A stretch of DNA of 64,000 bases from Isoetes taiwanensis (taxonomy: Eukaryota > Streptophyta > Lycopodiopsida > Isoetales > Isoetaceae). The stretch lies in the NCBI GenBank assembly GCA_021234155.1, contig JAJEKV010000025.1, forward strand, positions 1,875,995 to 1,939,994, read 5' to 3'. A program made the position numbers and the translations under genes. Positions 15,159-25,354 of the stretch are shown piece after piece (within the stretch, counting starts at the first letter, position 1; each line of letters begins with the position of its first letter). The notes beneath the pieces are model-generated. The model searched no databases. It had not been told where the DNA came from and saw only the letters and a list, made by a program, of their open reading frames with translations.

Positions 15159-16250
15159 ATGACAGGCCAAATTTCAATGAATGTGAGCTTGGAATCAAAT
15201 TCCGAGCCTATTGATATTGCTCCTCCACCAAAGGAGAAGAGATGCAAACGAGTTCTCAGCGAAATCCAAGCACCTCCCAGTAATGTGAGTGATTCTCATC
15301 AGCCCGATAATTCAATGGCTATTGTTGTTCTTGACAAAGAAAATCCTAAACAAATAGACACAAAGAATAGGAAGGCTCCAGTTCAATGGACAGATCAGGG
15401 TGTTTCCACTTTCCTGAATCTACTAAATGAAATGAAACTGGTTACTAATGGGAGTCTGAATCTTTCTAATTCACAATGGAGAGAAATTCTTGTGAAATTG
15501 CAACCAATTGTAGATGGATTGGTGGAAGTCAGGCAATTGAAGAACAAATGGGATAAGCTGCAGGCAAAGTTCAAGGATGAGAAGGAGGCTTGTGCTCAAA
15601 CTGGATCAGAACCTTCAAGTTGGCAATGGTTTGACAGAATGGAAGAAGTCAAATATGGAGTGACTTCTGATAACCCCATTCCAGGTGCTGGTGATGATGG
15701 GGAATTTGGGAATGAAGCCTTTGAGGCTGCTGATTTGCACACTAATTTTTCTGACAGTTTCTATGAGACAGTTGGTTCTGATGCTGCTTTTGATGACCCT
15801 TTTGAGAGTAATGAAGAGATTCCTAATGTCAATGTCAACATGGACAATACAGCTAGCCCAAGGGTTCATGAAATGCCAAGCAATCGAACTCCCACAGAAA
15901 CAACAACATGCATTCCTCCTCCCCAAGATCTGCAAAGATGCAATCAACCTCGAGTTTGTGGAAAACCAACAAAAAAAAGAAGTCCGTTTGCATTGATGAA
16001 GATATTGCTGTTGGAATCTCACAAATGGCAAGCACCTTTGGAGATCTGAGAGGTGAAAAAACTGGATTTCATGAAGGAAGAATCAAGCAAAGAAGATGGA
16101 ATTGGTTAGAGAATTGAGACAATTAGATCTCGCCAATTCTTTGAAGATTGTTGAATCTATGGCAAAGAATGACACAAAAGCATATGTCGATGACAAAGGA
16201 CACACTTCTCGAAATTGCCAAATTGGCGAAGAAAAAACAAAGAATAAAGG
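15159..16250 (+). pseudogene. Myb/SANT-like Harbinger accessory protein
   Basis: The main frame (15159-16049, 296 residues) has a Myb/SANT-like, trihelix-type DNA-binding domain at about residues 75-142: W77, W107 and W131, with QWTDQGVSTFLNLL and EVRQLKNKWDKLQ. An acidic middle follows (FGNEAFEAA...SFYETVGSDAAF), colinear with the Harbinger A copy. Past about 15985 the homologous C terminus (IDEDIAVGISQMAS, then LVRELRQLDLANSLKIVES) continues in other frames, so the 3' part holds at least two frameshifts or unrecognised introns. In this family the protein is thought to escort the transposase to the element ends. The ATG at 15159 gives the long frame. An upstream ATG at 15064 matches the start of the Harbinger A homologue. 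Confidence 0.7.
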
Positions 16251-16559
16251 TATGTTCACTTTCATACATTCTGTTTATACTTCACTTTCGCTTCTTTTCA
16301 ACTGCCTCAAATTGGTTAACTGTCTTATTATTCAATGATTGGTACGTTCATGTAGGCATGTAGATTTCGTGAGCATAGAGCATTAAATGGCGCCTTATCA
16401 AGTTCCCCAATTTAAAGATCCCTCCACCTTCAAGAATTCACGCTCCTATGGCCCAGCGACCACGCTCTCCTTCCTCTTCGGTTCTTCTTCTTCTTCTTAG
16501 AGTACTCAAGGGAGGAGTACTGCAGCCACAATCGATTCATCCGAAGTCTCCCACGAGAC

Positions 16560-16994
16560 TTGGATGAATCGACTCTTCTCCGATCGACTCTTGGCGAAAC
16601 CTCTGTTGAGGCTCCAGTTCAAGAATCTTCTTCTACATCTTTGTTTTCTGCCCCTTCTTCTCCCATGCCAGATCCCCCTCAACAATCCTTTTCGTCCCCT
16701 CCTCTTCCATCCTTTCATGCAGATGAGGTTCAGGACTCCTCACCAGCGGCAGAACCCGAAGTCGAGGATGTAGAAGTCGTGCCTCACAATATCATTCACT
16801 GTTCTGTATCACAGCGAGCAGTGATGAAGTTTTTCGACATGGGTGTGCTTATTGAACCCGAGGTGTTGTCATGGGCTGAGGGAGCTCCTCTAAAACAGAA
16901 AGCTCATGTGGAGACCGTTTACATCCAACATGCAGGGAAGTGGACTTTACACGAAGTGAAGACTATCAGCCAGCCATGTGAAGTGTGCTCTTGA
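16560..16994 (+). CDS. Unrecognised ORF inside Harbinger B
   Basis: An open frame of about 144 codons lies between the two Harbinger genes. The N-terminal half is rich in Ser and Pro (SSTSLFSAPSSPMPDPP). The C-terminal half looks like a compact domain (SQRAVMKFFDMGVLIEPEVL, then a Cys-x2-Cys at the end). I do not recognise it. The frame opens upstream of 16560 without an ATG; the first in-frame ATG is near 16665. It could be captured host sequence, a third element gene or an exon of a spliced gene. Its GC-richer, proline-rich start differs from the flanking element genes. Confidence 0.4.
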   Translation: MDESTLLRSTLGETSVEAPVQESSSTSLFSAPSSPMPDPPQQSFSSPPLPSFHADEVQDSSPAAEPEVEDVEVVPHNIIHCSVSQRAVMKFFDMGVLIEPEVLSWAEGAPLKQKAHVETVYIQHAGKWTLHEVKTISQPCEVCS

Positions 16995-17555
16995 GGAATA
17001 GCAGATCTCCTTGCCTCTGGATTTTTTTTTTTTGTTTGTTTTGTTTTTAATTCCCTGTTGTGTCTTTTGTAAAGCCAAAAATTTTTTGCATGTACAATGT
17101 CCTGTGAATCCCTTCAGCTATCAGCTATCAGCTATCTCCTGTTTTCTCAATGATGTAAAATGCTGCAATGCATTTAAGAAATACAAAATGGTTTTACTTT
17201 CGTAAAATGTGTCATTTTGTTGTCTCGGCTGTTTATGTCTTTGATATTCACTTTGTGCTTTTGGCTGTTACTGCAGAGGAAATTCTGATGAGCACTACAT
17301 ACGTATCTGGTTTTACTTTTTAGTTGGTTTTACCTCAGAAATTTCAAGTTGTAAGAGACAGGCCAAATTATGTGGCCAACTTTTTTTGTATTGCAGTTTC
17401 ACATTGAATAAAATCTGTGTTGCAACATTCAATTATTCTAGCAGAATCTTGAATTTATTGTTCATGGCTTAATACCTGTCCAGGAACATGTAATCAATAA
17501 TCTTTGCAGAAAGAACGAATTTTCAGAAAAAAGTAGTTGACAGAACCATCAACTT

Positions 17556-18911
17556 TTACAACAGCACATGCCCATCCAAATTTTCAAACAACACATGCCT
17601 CATCTGATCTCCTTGTTTCTTTAAACTTCTGTTCATAGCTTCAGTCTCATAGTAATAAACTGGATCAGGCTCTTCTTCCAAAGGCAGCATACCCCATCCC
17701 CTGTCTTCCATAATACAAAAATTCCAAAGCACACAAGCAGCATGTATTATTTTGGAAGCCTTGCCAACATGCACTGGTAGATGTTTTAGAATTCTAAATT
17801 TCTCCTTAACTATCCCGAACCCATTTTCTACACAAACCCTACCCCTGCAAATCCGTTTATTAAACCTGCCATAAGGTCCATGATTCTGTGGAAAGACCTT
17901 CAAGAGGAAGGGCCTGGCAGCATAGGCAGAATCACCAAGCAAAAGTGGAGGAATGTTAACCTGGATTTGGTCTTCAGTGGGTTGACCTTTCTTCAATTTT
18001 CTGCCACTCAAGGTTACAACTGGTTCGTTCAATATTAGTTTGGATGCAATTTTGCTATATATGGAACTCTTCTTGAACTGATTTGAGTCATGGACTGATC
18101 CAGTTCTAGTCACACATACATTTATGAAAAGCCTGCTGTGTGTGACAATACCCTGCAGCAGACATGAATGCCTTTTGTGTCGACTGTAGTAGTCATCACC
18201 TTTGTCACTCTTCTTGGGTTTCCTCCATAGAAAAATATGGGATCCATCAACAGCACCATACACATTTGGCAATCCTGTTGCATCATGAAATTCTTTTATA
18301 CATTGAGTCAGTCTGGCTCCAGAAGGCATGGCTACAAACCTTTTGTAAAGCATTGTCTTGGAGGCCAACACTAGTGTGATTTTTTTAGTATATTTCTGCA
18401 CTGTAGCTTTTCCAACATAGAATCTCTGACCCACATGCAAAGGCATATCACCGTGTGCCAGAAAGTAAAGAACCATGGCTACAGCTTTCCTGGGATCAAC
18501 TGGCGCCCTAACCTTAACCCCTGGCCTAATCAAATAGGGGACAACGAGCCCGACAAGTTTCTCAAAGCTGGCCCTCTTCATTCTGTAAAATTGATGCCAC
18601 ATATCATCTTCAAAAGAAGCTATACAATTCCATGCGTGATTATCTATATTATCCCATTGGGTCATTTGCCTTGGAGCAATCCAAAATCTTCTAGGTGGCC
18701 TTCTAACCCGGCATGATCCGGCTAACATCAAAGATGAGGCAGCACAGAAGAACATACTATCATTTTCTGGCAAGGCATCGTCATCGAACAGATTCATTGG
18801 GTCTTCGAGCTCGTTTAGTTCCGTAAGCCGCAAAACGAGAACCTTTGGAATGCGATTCCGATTGTCGAAAGCACGCAATAGCATGGCAATCATTCCAAGA
18901 ATCGGATCCAT
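17556..18911 (-). CDS. PIF/Harbinger DDE transposase (nuclease)
   Basis: This is an uninterrupted frame of 451 codons from the ATG at 18911. The frame is open a further 21 codons upstream, without another ATG. The protein has a helix-turn-helix-like segment (FYVGKATVQKYTKKI) and a DDE nuclease domain. Counting from this ATG, the likely catalytic acids are D222 in GAVDGSHIFL, D327 in LLLGDSAYAA and E362 in CVENGFGIVKEKF. A conserved GSVHDSNQF also lies in the core. Family nucleases cut and paste elements with 3-bp target duplications, in the nucleus, together with a Myb-like partner such as the one at 15159. Length is normal for the family and no stop or shift is seen. It is the best preserved gene in the window. 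Confidence 0.93.
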   Translation of the reverse strand: MDPILGMIAMLLRAFDNRNRIPKVLVLRLTELNELEDPMNLFDDDALPENDSMFFCAASSLMLAGSCRVRRPPRRFWIAPRQMTQWDNIDNHAWNCIASFEDDMWHQFYRMKRASFEKLVGLVVPYLIRPGVKVRAPVDPRKAVAMVLYFLAHGDMPLHVGQRFYVGKATVQKYTKKITLVLASKTMLYKRFVAMPSGARLTQCIKEFHDATGLPNVYGAVDGSHIFLWRKPKKSDKGDDYYSRHKRHSCLLQGIVTHSRLFINVCVTRTGSVHDSNQFKKSSIYSKIASKLILNEPVVTLSGRKLKKGQPTEDQIQVNIPPLLLGDSAYAARPFLLKVFPQNHGPYGRFNKRICRGRVCVENGFGIVKEKFRILKHLPVHVGKASKIIHAACVLWNFCIMEDRGWGMLPLEEEPDPVYYYETEAMNRSLKKQGDQMRHVLFENLDGHVLL

Positions 18912-19254
18912 GATAGAACGGTAGGAAATGGAACCCCTCGCACAAAGAACACAAAGAAAAGAATTATCCCACAAAGCTTACCTACCAAATAGGAACAGGG
19001 AAGAAATATCCCATATTTTGGAGGCCGATTCAAAAATTGGAGGGTATTATCCCACAAAAAACTTGACCTACCGGAATGATTCGATGGAGTAGTTCTCCCA
19101 TGAAACCAAAATTTGAGGCCCTAACGGCATTTGTTAGAGCTCGAGAGATGGCCTTCTCTCCTCTCCTCCCAAAAAAATACATTATAATTCAGGAGGAGTC
19201 GATCTAATTTAGAGACGGGTATTTTGGCGAGCATGTGGCCAACCTAAGAGAGAG

Positions 19255-19305
19255 TATTAAATCTTTGGGAGGCCTAAAAGGCCTAAAAGACACCCCGTAT
19301 TTAGA
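19255..19305 (-). mobile_element. LINE-2 3' end, separated from its body by the Helitron
   Basis: The sequence TATTAAATCTTTGGGAGGCC and GGCCTAAAAGACACC resembles the LINE-1 3' end (10311-10360: GGAGGCCTCTCAGGCCTATAAGAC). Across the Helitron the alignment resumes at 31500 with TACAATCATAAAAGAGCAAA against CATAAAAAAGTCGATGAG of LINE-1. This segment is therefore the detached 3' UTR of the LINE at 31500-34409. Confidence 0.8.
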
Positions 19306-20423
19306 TCTATCTATATATAATAATAAAAGCAAAATGTAGTGTGTGCAGAGGATCTCGGCCGTCAAATTTTTTTTCCACAACTTTCATTTTGGACCGTTCA
19401 GTAGTTATTATTTTGAGAAACCAGCGTGAACGATTTTGCCCAGATTTTCACTCCTTGCTTCAGTGGTTTGCTGGCCACGGTTTTTTTTTTACCTCTGTTG
19501 GCGGCCCTCCTTCCTGAAGAGATCGTGTTTCATTTGGCTTTTGATGAAGTCAGATTTAATTTCTGTCTAGCCATTCTGTGAAGTATTTTGCCGTATTCTG
19601 TGAAGTCCCCAGAAGCCATAGGAACCATAGTCGGTGGTTTCGGTTTATAAGAGCGGCAGTTTATTTTCTTAAGGAGCAGACACGATCAAGTTTCGCTTCA
19701 CAATTACAGCTTTTCATGGTGCTAAATGAACGGATTTAGGAGGTCATGAAAACCCTCAGGCATAGCACAGGCCTTAAATATGTGGTAATGCGACGCCCGG
19801 GTGATTTCGATGGCAACTTCGGGCAATGGATTCAGATCCAGATAAGTAATCATTATGTTTTTCTTTTTCGGATTATATTTATACCTGACAGCCTTTCCCA
19901 TAATCTTTTCTATTGTGTTCTTTGGAGTTTGCCTGTGGTTTGTCATTTTTGGGTTGCCCCTAGGGGGGCAAACCCTTGTTTATATGGGTTTGTGGTATAT
20001 CCTAGGTATATGCCGAAATATACTTAGAATATGCTTGTGACTGCTAAAAACCTAGTGCTCCCTGTAAATTGGCGGTCATCTGCGTGCTCGATGGCTGGTG
20101 TTTCAACCGGATAACTGGCAAGCCGTAGGTCGTTCTATCCGGCCCTGCCATAGTTTTTTTAAGCCTGGGGTTCTGGTGTTCTGGGAGCTGAGATTGTGCT
20201 TTGGTTCTTGCAACGAACAAGTTTCTTGCCCCCACCAAATTCCCGACCTCCATTCCAGCAAATCGCCCATTTCTTTGAAATGGCCCTCTAGCTTCGTCGC
20301 ATTGCTTATCTAGGCTAGAGGTCATTTTAGAGATTTGGACATTGCGCTGCGGATTTGAAAGGATCCGAAGATCGGACTTGCCAGGTTTCTTTTTGTAGTT
20401 TTTCTTTTTGTGTGAAGATCAGT
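19306..20423. other. Helitron 5' region without recognised gene
   Basis: This stretch holds the Helitron 5' end and one copy of a dispersed repeat with a palindromic TTGCCCCTAGGGGGGCAA (19953-19970). No coding exon is recognised before 20424. Confidence 0.5.
19945..20140 (+). repeat. Dispersed hairpin repeat, copy 1
   Basis: The repeat begins TTTTGGGTTGCCCC, has a near-palindrome, then CCTTGTTTATATGGGTTTGT, a TATATGC-rich stretch and GTAAATTGGCGGTCA. Copies at 52108-52300 and 57838-57960 share the order. Its nature (MITE, SINE or terminal repeat) is unknown. Confidence 0.7.
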
Positions 20424-21597
20424 ATGGCGCTGCCTCAGAATCACCGAAATGGACATAGCCCCAAACCTGCTAAGCCAGTTACTTGCCATTCTTTGGCACA
20501 ATGCGAAGATGTGGAAAGATTGCGGGTCAAGCTCATCGAAAATCCATCGCTGATTAACTCGCGGAACCCCATTGTAAGTTTCTCTGCTTAATATGTAGTT
20601 TGATTGCTTGCATCAGGCCGCTGCAAGCAATCAGATTGACGTTATTCAGTTTCTACTTGAATGGAAAGGGCCGGAGAAAGTTGATCTGGAAGCTACCAAC
20701 ATGGTAAGTATGTGTTGAACAATTTCTTAGATAGTATTTTTACCTTAAACAGTGTATAAATTGAAGAATTTTTTAGTACGGAGAATGGGTGTACGGCCAG
20801 AAATTTGTAAAAATCTTTGGTGAACTATAATGCATGCAAAGAAGCGAAGGCCCATATAAGATTCCTAATTTGTCCTTTAATACCCCTTGTACATTCTAGC
20901 TAACGAATCTGCCGACCAAATTGTCAGAATGGGATGACTCCCTTGCATTTAGGCGTATGGTCTTGGTTAGGGGCGATGATTGCGATCTGATTGAGCAGTT
21001 GTTGCGGCTTGATCTTTGATGTTAGTGCGATCTTGAAATCTAATGTTGGGGACATATGCCTATGATCCGTTTTTGCAATATTGATGTATCTCTTTGCCAT
21101 TCAATCTGATCTAACCACTTTGTTGCGGATGGCTCAAACCCCTTGCATCGGTACGCAAGCAATCGGATTGACGTTATTCGGTTTCTACTTGAATGGAAAG
21201 GGCCGGAGAAAGTTGATTTGGAAGCTACCAACATGGTAAGTATGTGTTGAACAATTTCTTAGATAGTATTTTTACCTTAAACAGTGTCTAAATTGAAGAA
21301 TGTTTAGTATGGAGAGACACCACTGCATTTGGCAGCCAATAATGGGTGTACAACAGCTGTAAAAATGCTGGTGAACTATAATGCATGCAAAGAAGCGAAG
21401 GCCCATGTAAGATTCCTAATTTGTCCTTTAATACCCCTTGTACATTCTAGCTAACGAATCTGCCGACCAAATTGTCAGAATGGGATGACTCCCTTGCATT
21501 TAGCTGTATGGTCTTCAGTTAGGGCAGATGATTGCAGTACAGTTGAACAGTTGTTGCAGCTTGATGCTGATGTTAGTGCAGCTTCTCAAGGACTATT
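20424..21597 (+). pseudogene. Ankyrin-repeat part of a plant ankyrin/AAA-ATPase (CbbX-like) gene
   Basis: Four exon-like blocks encode ankyrin repeats: 20424-20573 (starting at ATG; ...ENPSLINSRNPI), 20617-20703 (DVIQFLLEWKGPEKVDLEA), 21308-21406 (YGETPLHLAANNGCTTAVKM) and 21479-21597 (NGMTPLHLAVWSSVRADD). Each has GT-AG borders. The series resembles the N-terminal ankyrin region of the plant ankyrin plus AAA-ATPase protein known in Arabidopsis (recognised from memory). The AAA domain is absent: coding similarity stops at about 21597 and joins a reversed PPR fragment. The start of the second repeat is missing between exons 1 and 2. Introns are kept, so capture was at the DNA level. The piece lies in the Helitron. 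Confidence 0.78.
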
Positions 21598-21600
21598 CGT
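20617..21600 (+). repeat. Tandem duplication of about 530 bp within the ankyrin fragment
   Basis: The block 20623-21025 recurs at 21155-21590 (offset about 532 bp), covering the end of one exon, an intron, an exon, an intron and the next exon. The first copy has lost the TPLHLAAN coding segment and gained substitutions, several of them where the other copy reads CAG or CTG. The second copy keeps good reading frames. Confidence 0.85.
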
Positions 21601-22074
21601 GCCTCTGCAAATGCACCACATTTCAATATCCTTGAATTGTGGACATGCTTTCAGTAGAGCTGTAAATGTAAAACAGTTAACATGTACACTATCTTCACAC
21701 ATTTCGTTGTAGAGGTTCAGAGCATGACGTGATTCCCCGCATTGTATATATCCAACAACTAGAGAAGTCCAGGAATGCTCACTGCGATAAACCAGCGTAT
21801 TGAAAACCTCATGAGCATCAGCCAATATAGACATAGCTACAACATGGTTCCCAACACTGCCATTAACATGCAATCCAGTTTCTGAGCTATGCATATGAAT
21901 GTGCTTGGCGTATGCTAAAATCTTAGATTTCCTTGCCTTTTGCAACAGACCTACGATGTTCTCAATTGAACCTGGCTCACTACACTGGTCCATAGGGGTA
22001 ATAGAATTAAGAGCTTCCTGCGCTTTTAGATAATTCAATGAGCCTAACTTTTTTTCTGATCTGAAGTATGACAT
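21586..22074 (-). pseudogene. PPR gene fragment 1 (PLS-type)
   Basis: The 162-residue minus-strand frame contains PPR repeats: KARKSKILAYAKHIHMHSSE, a VGNHVVAMSILADAHEVFNT segment and the hallmark HSWTSLVVGYIQCGESRHAL, then FTFTALLKAC. Such proteins bind organellar RNA for editing or processing. Only about three repeats are present, with no organelle targeting peptide or E/DYW tail. The frame ends at the junction with the ankyrin fragment and overlaps it in the opposite sense by a few bases. It is a captured N-terminal piece within the Helitron. Confidence 0.82.
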
Positions 22075-22225
22075 ATGCAGTATCTCATGTCATCACAGGT
22101 CTATGAAATTTTATGGACCGAGTTTATGAAGCATTTTAAACGAAAACAATTCATAATAAAAATGTACTGATGGTTAACTTACTGGTTACAGGAACCCATC
22201 GACAGATCGTTCTATGTGCTGCAAC

Positions 22226-22633
22226 TCATGTGGCTTTTATACGAGGTATAACATATGTATACATGCATTCCAAAGAACCCCCAAACAAGGGCGCCCGACG
22301 GCGGCATTTGGAGGACCCGTTTTGCATTCCATATTTTTTCTTCGTCTTTGTTACCTTCATAGTTTCTCGTTCATGATCATCACACTCACTTGAGGATAAC
22401 AATTGATCCTCCTGAGAGGAAGTGGATTCCTGAACCAATGCTGCTTCCTGCAAAAATATATATGCATATTCTAGTTCGGGATCATCGCACCCACTAGAGG
22501 ATAACATATGATCTTCCTGAGAGGAAGTGGATTCTGGAATCACTGCTGCTTCCTGCACAAGAGCAATGAGATAGACATGCATGCATCCAATGATTAACAT
22601 AAAGGAAGTATATGCTATGAACCTTGCTGGCAA
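22226..22633 (-). other. Repetitive acidic ORF of unknown nature
   Basis: A minus-strand frame contains two copies of an ESTSSQED...LSSSxCDD segment, from a tandem duplication of about 120 bp (about 22380-22560). No known domain is recognised, and the ends read into unrelated frames. The duplication itself is secure. Protein coding is doubtful. Confidence 0.3.
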
Positions 22634-22706
22634 TCATTACACCAGTTGCCCTTATAAGTCCATCGAGAAGAGAATGTTGACAACCATAAAGATTATCAAA
22701 CTGCAA
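22623..22706 (-). pseudogene. Adenosylhomocysteinase exon fragment
   Basis: Twenty-eight codons read [16 protein letters not shown] followed by [12 protein letters not shown], and end at a GT donor-like site. S-adenosyl-L-homocysteine hydrolases carry a near-identical FDNLYGCRHSLPDG...RATDVMIAGK segment just before the NAD-binding GxGxxG. Only this piece is present. The rest of the enzyme is missing, so it is a captured exon inside the Helitron, between two PPR fragments. Confidence 0.78.
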
Positions 22707-22751
22707 GGTCGGATCTAGAAAGCTCATGACAACATAACGTGCCTTGCTGTT

Positions 22752-23608
22752 ATGGTCTTTCTGTCCAGGATTTCTCAAAGTTTGTCTAAGGAGGCTTCTC
22801 CTCTTCCTGACTTACTTTACAATGCTGAATTTATGGCGAAGCAAGGACCTATTATAACCAGGGATCACGCATATGGCATTTTGGAAAAGTGCGAGAAGGA
22901 AAGAAATTTAGAGGGTGGCAGGCGTGTGCAATGGCTTCTGGACCATAGTGGGCTTGATTCAGTTTCCATCTTACCATCCGGACTATCTTATCCAGACTTT
23001 TGCTTACCATGGATGTCTTATTGAAGCAAACGAAGTATTTTGGAAGATTGCAGAACCAAGTAAGTATACATGGGCTGCAGTTATCATGGCCCATGCCAAG
23101 CTTGATCAAGGCCGTGTTGCTATTATATTGCACAACATGATGGGGTTTTCAGTTGTGAAGAGTGACAATCATGTCTTTATTGCCGTTCTTAAAGCATGTG
23201 CAATGATGAACATTCTTCCGCAGGTGAGAGTTATTCATTACTGGATCTTTGAATGTGATTTTCATTGTAATAATATTGTGGGAAACACTCTCAATGACAC
23301 ATATGCCAAATGTAGAAGTCTAAATGAGGCATGCACTGTTTTCTAGTATTTGCCTAGTAAAGATGTGGTATCCTAGGGAACAATGATTGCAGGATCATCA
23401 TGGAGAATGTCATTTGGCATTTCAGTTCTTTGAGAGGATGCAAGAAGGCGTTAAACCAAATTTAGTATTGTGGAATGCAATCATCTCAACGTATGCACAA
23501 TCTGGTAAGGGTGTTCAGGCTCTTCACTCTTTTCAGGATATGAAAGAGCAGGGCATAAAACCAGACCGTGTTACATTTCTTAGTGTCTTGAAGCATGTGC
23601 ATGCATAG
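22752..23608 (+). pseudogene. PPR gene fragment 2 with stops and frameshifts
   Basis: Three frames in succession encode PPR repeats: 22752-23024 (ILEKCEKERNLEGGRRVQ), 22915-23346 (YTWAAVIMAHAKLDQGRVA, VFIAVLKACA, VGNTLNDTYAKC) and 23387-23608 (PNLVLWNAIISTYAQSGKG, GIKPDRVTFLSVLKHV). There is at least one frameshift near 22920-22990. Stop codons follow at 23344 and near 23375, and the frame ends before a complete PPR tract or any E/DYW motif. It is a different segment of a PLS-type PPR gene from the one at 21586, and lies on the opposite strand. Confidence 0.83.
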
Positions 23609-25132
23609 GTGCAATAAAAGAAGGAATACTCATTCACAAGGAGATTATACAAAGTGCACTCCAATCAGAAGCTCTAGATAGCACCCCGGTTGGCGGTATG
23701 CAGCACCATTATCATGGTTATCATCATTGCACCTAAAATTACATTACTATTGTGAGAAGATGCTTGGAGAGCTTTTTTTCGATATACTTCATTGGATCTG
23801 CAGCGATAGAAAGATTTTGGTCCAAGAATGATTTCAAAGTCGCTATTGATACAATGGGAGACAGTTGAGCAATTTTTTGGAGACTCCCGTTGGAAAATTC
23901 TCAAGTGTAAAACTTTTTTCTACCTACCATCCTTTTTTTTTGTTGTTTATTGGTTCTACACATATGCATGTGAAGATGCCTTTCTTTGCAGATCACGTAT
24001 AGTTTTGTTCTTACGCCTGTGTTTTTTCCCAGTTGTTGAAGAAATAAAAATGCTCATTTTAATTTGGAATCTTTTGGTTGTGACTACTACATTCACATTA
24101 TTAGAATGATGAATTAAAATAAGAGAACATAGATGTAAGATAGATAGGCACTTAGAATATCAATCTACAAAAAGAAGAATCAAATCCTTTTTTTTTGTTG
24201 TTTATTGGTTCTACACATATGCATGTGAAGATGCCTTTCTTTGCAGATAATGTGATAGTTTTGTTCTTCTGCCCTGTGTTTTTCCGGATTGTTGAAGAAA
24301 TAAAAAATGCTCATTTTTAGTTTGGAATCTTTTGGTTGTGACTACTACATTCACATTATTAGAATGATGAATTAAAATAAGAGAACATAGATGTAAGATA
24401 GATAGGCACTTAGAATATCAATCTACAAAAAGAAGAATCAAATGTTTATTTTATCGTCCTTATATAACAAGCCATAGGTGACTGCTGTAAGTAGCTACTG
24501 TGTGGCTATATGTATTAGGTCCAATTCATACTATGTACATGTACTACACAAAAACTTCTTGCAAGATTGAAGCCTATAACTTCTTTTTAGCTTCGGGGCA
24601 CAACCCCTATTTTCTATTGTAAAGTCGTGTGTCTAGTTTTCAAAGAAAGAAAGATTTATTGACGTCCATGGAAGTCTATGAGACCGATAATATGATTTCT
24701 AAACATGAACGGATGGGATTTTAAGCTATGTAAAGTGAGCTAAGTTTTGAGGCATTTTCCTTAAGAGGAATGTTGGAAATACCCTGTGCAATTTGCCCTC
24801 GTATTGGGTATCCAGATGCTTGGTAGCTGGATGCAACTTCAAATCTTTTGTCAGCTTTGTTGCACCTCAGTTATCAACTTGGAACCGAGCTGAACTTACT
24901 GTTTTCACCTGCCTGTTCTGTAAGAGATGAACAAGCATCTTGTGTCACATGTGCATAGCTTTCATTCAACTTCTGTCATGTTCAGGCTAGCTGTAGATAC
25001 TTCTTGGAAGCCTGTGCAAGTACAACATTCTTAAATGAGTCAGATATCTGGTGTTGGACTTCTGTTTTAGATCACTTCCAGCCAGATGACTGCCGCTATA
25101 CAAATTTGACTACTGGATTTGTTGTCAAACCT
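23609..25132. other. Helitron interior without recognised gene
   Basis: The stretch contains the 255-bp direct duplication described separately. The remainder (24442-25132) is AT-rich with no recognised coding exon. Confidence 0.45.
23931..24441 (+). repeat. Direct tandem duplication of about 255 bp
   Basis: The segment 23931-24186 recurs almost exactly at 24187-24441, from the T-tract before GTTGTTTATTGGTTC to AATCTACAAAAAGAAGAATC. The copies differ at few positions, mainly small indels, so the duplication is recent or the region was duplicated in assembly. Confidence 0.9.
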
Positions 25133-25354
25133 TCACCTTTTAGATATCCTGTTTGGTCTACACCAATGACTTTGCTTAGGATGCTGCATGGACCTACTAA
25201 TCCGTCGAACTGAAAATGCTATGTCAGCTCTAGTAATGGTGAGATAACTTAAAGAATGAACCAGGTGCTTGTAAAGCATAGGATTACAGGATTTACCTGC
25301 TGGACTCAAGGTAATTTTATTATGCGCTTTCCTTGGATGGGGTTTACAGTACAT
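25133..25354 (-). pseudogene. Ty1/Copia reverse transcriptase fragment
   Basis: The minus-strand frame contains KITLSPAGKSCNPMLYKHLV, then HSLSYLTITRADIAFSVRRI and SRSMQHPKQSHW. These match the segment of Copia polyproteins between the reverse transcriptase and RNase H (typically LVGSLIYLTxTRPDIAFxV...FMxxPxxxHW). Only about 70 residues survive, with no LTRs, integrase or protease nearby. It lies within the Helitron as cargo or as a remnant of a nested insertion. Confidence 0.8.

Noticed and set aside
25133-25354. Intact Copia element
   Set aside because: Only about 70 residues near the reverse transcriptase/RNase H border are present, with no LTRs or integrase.
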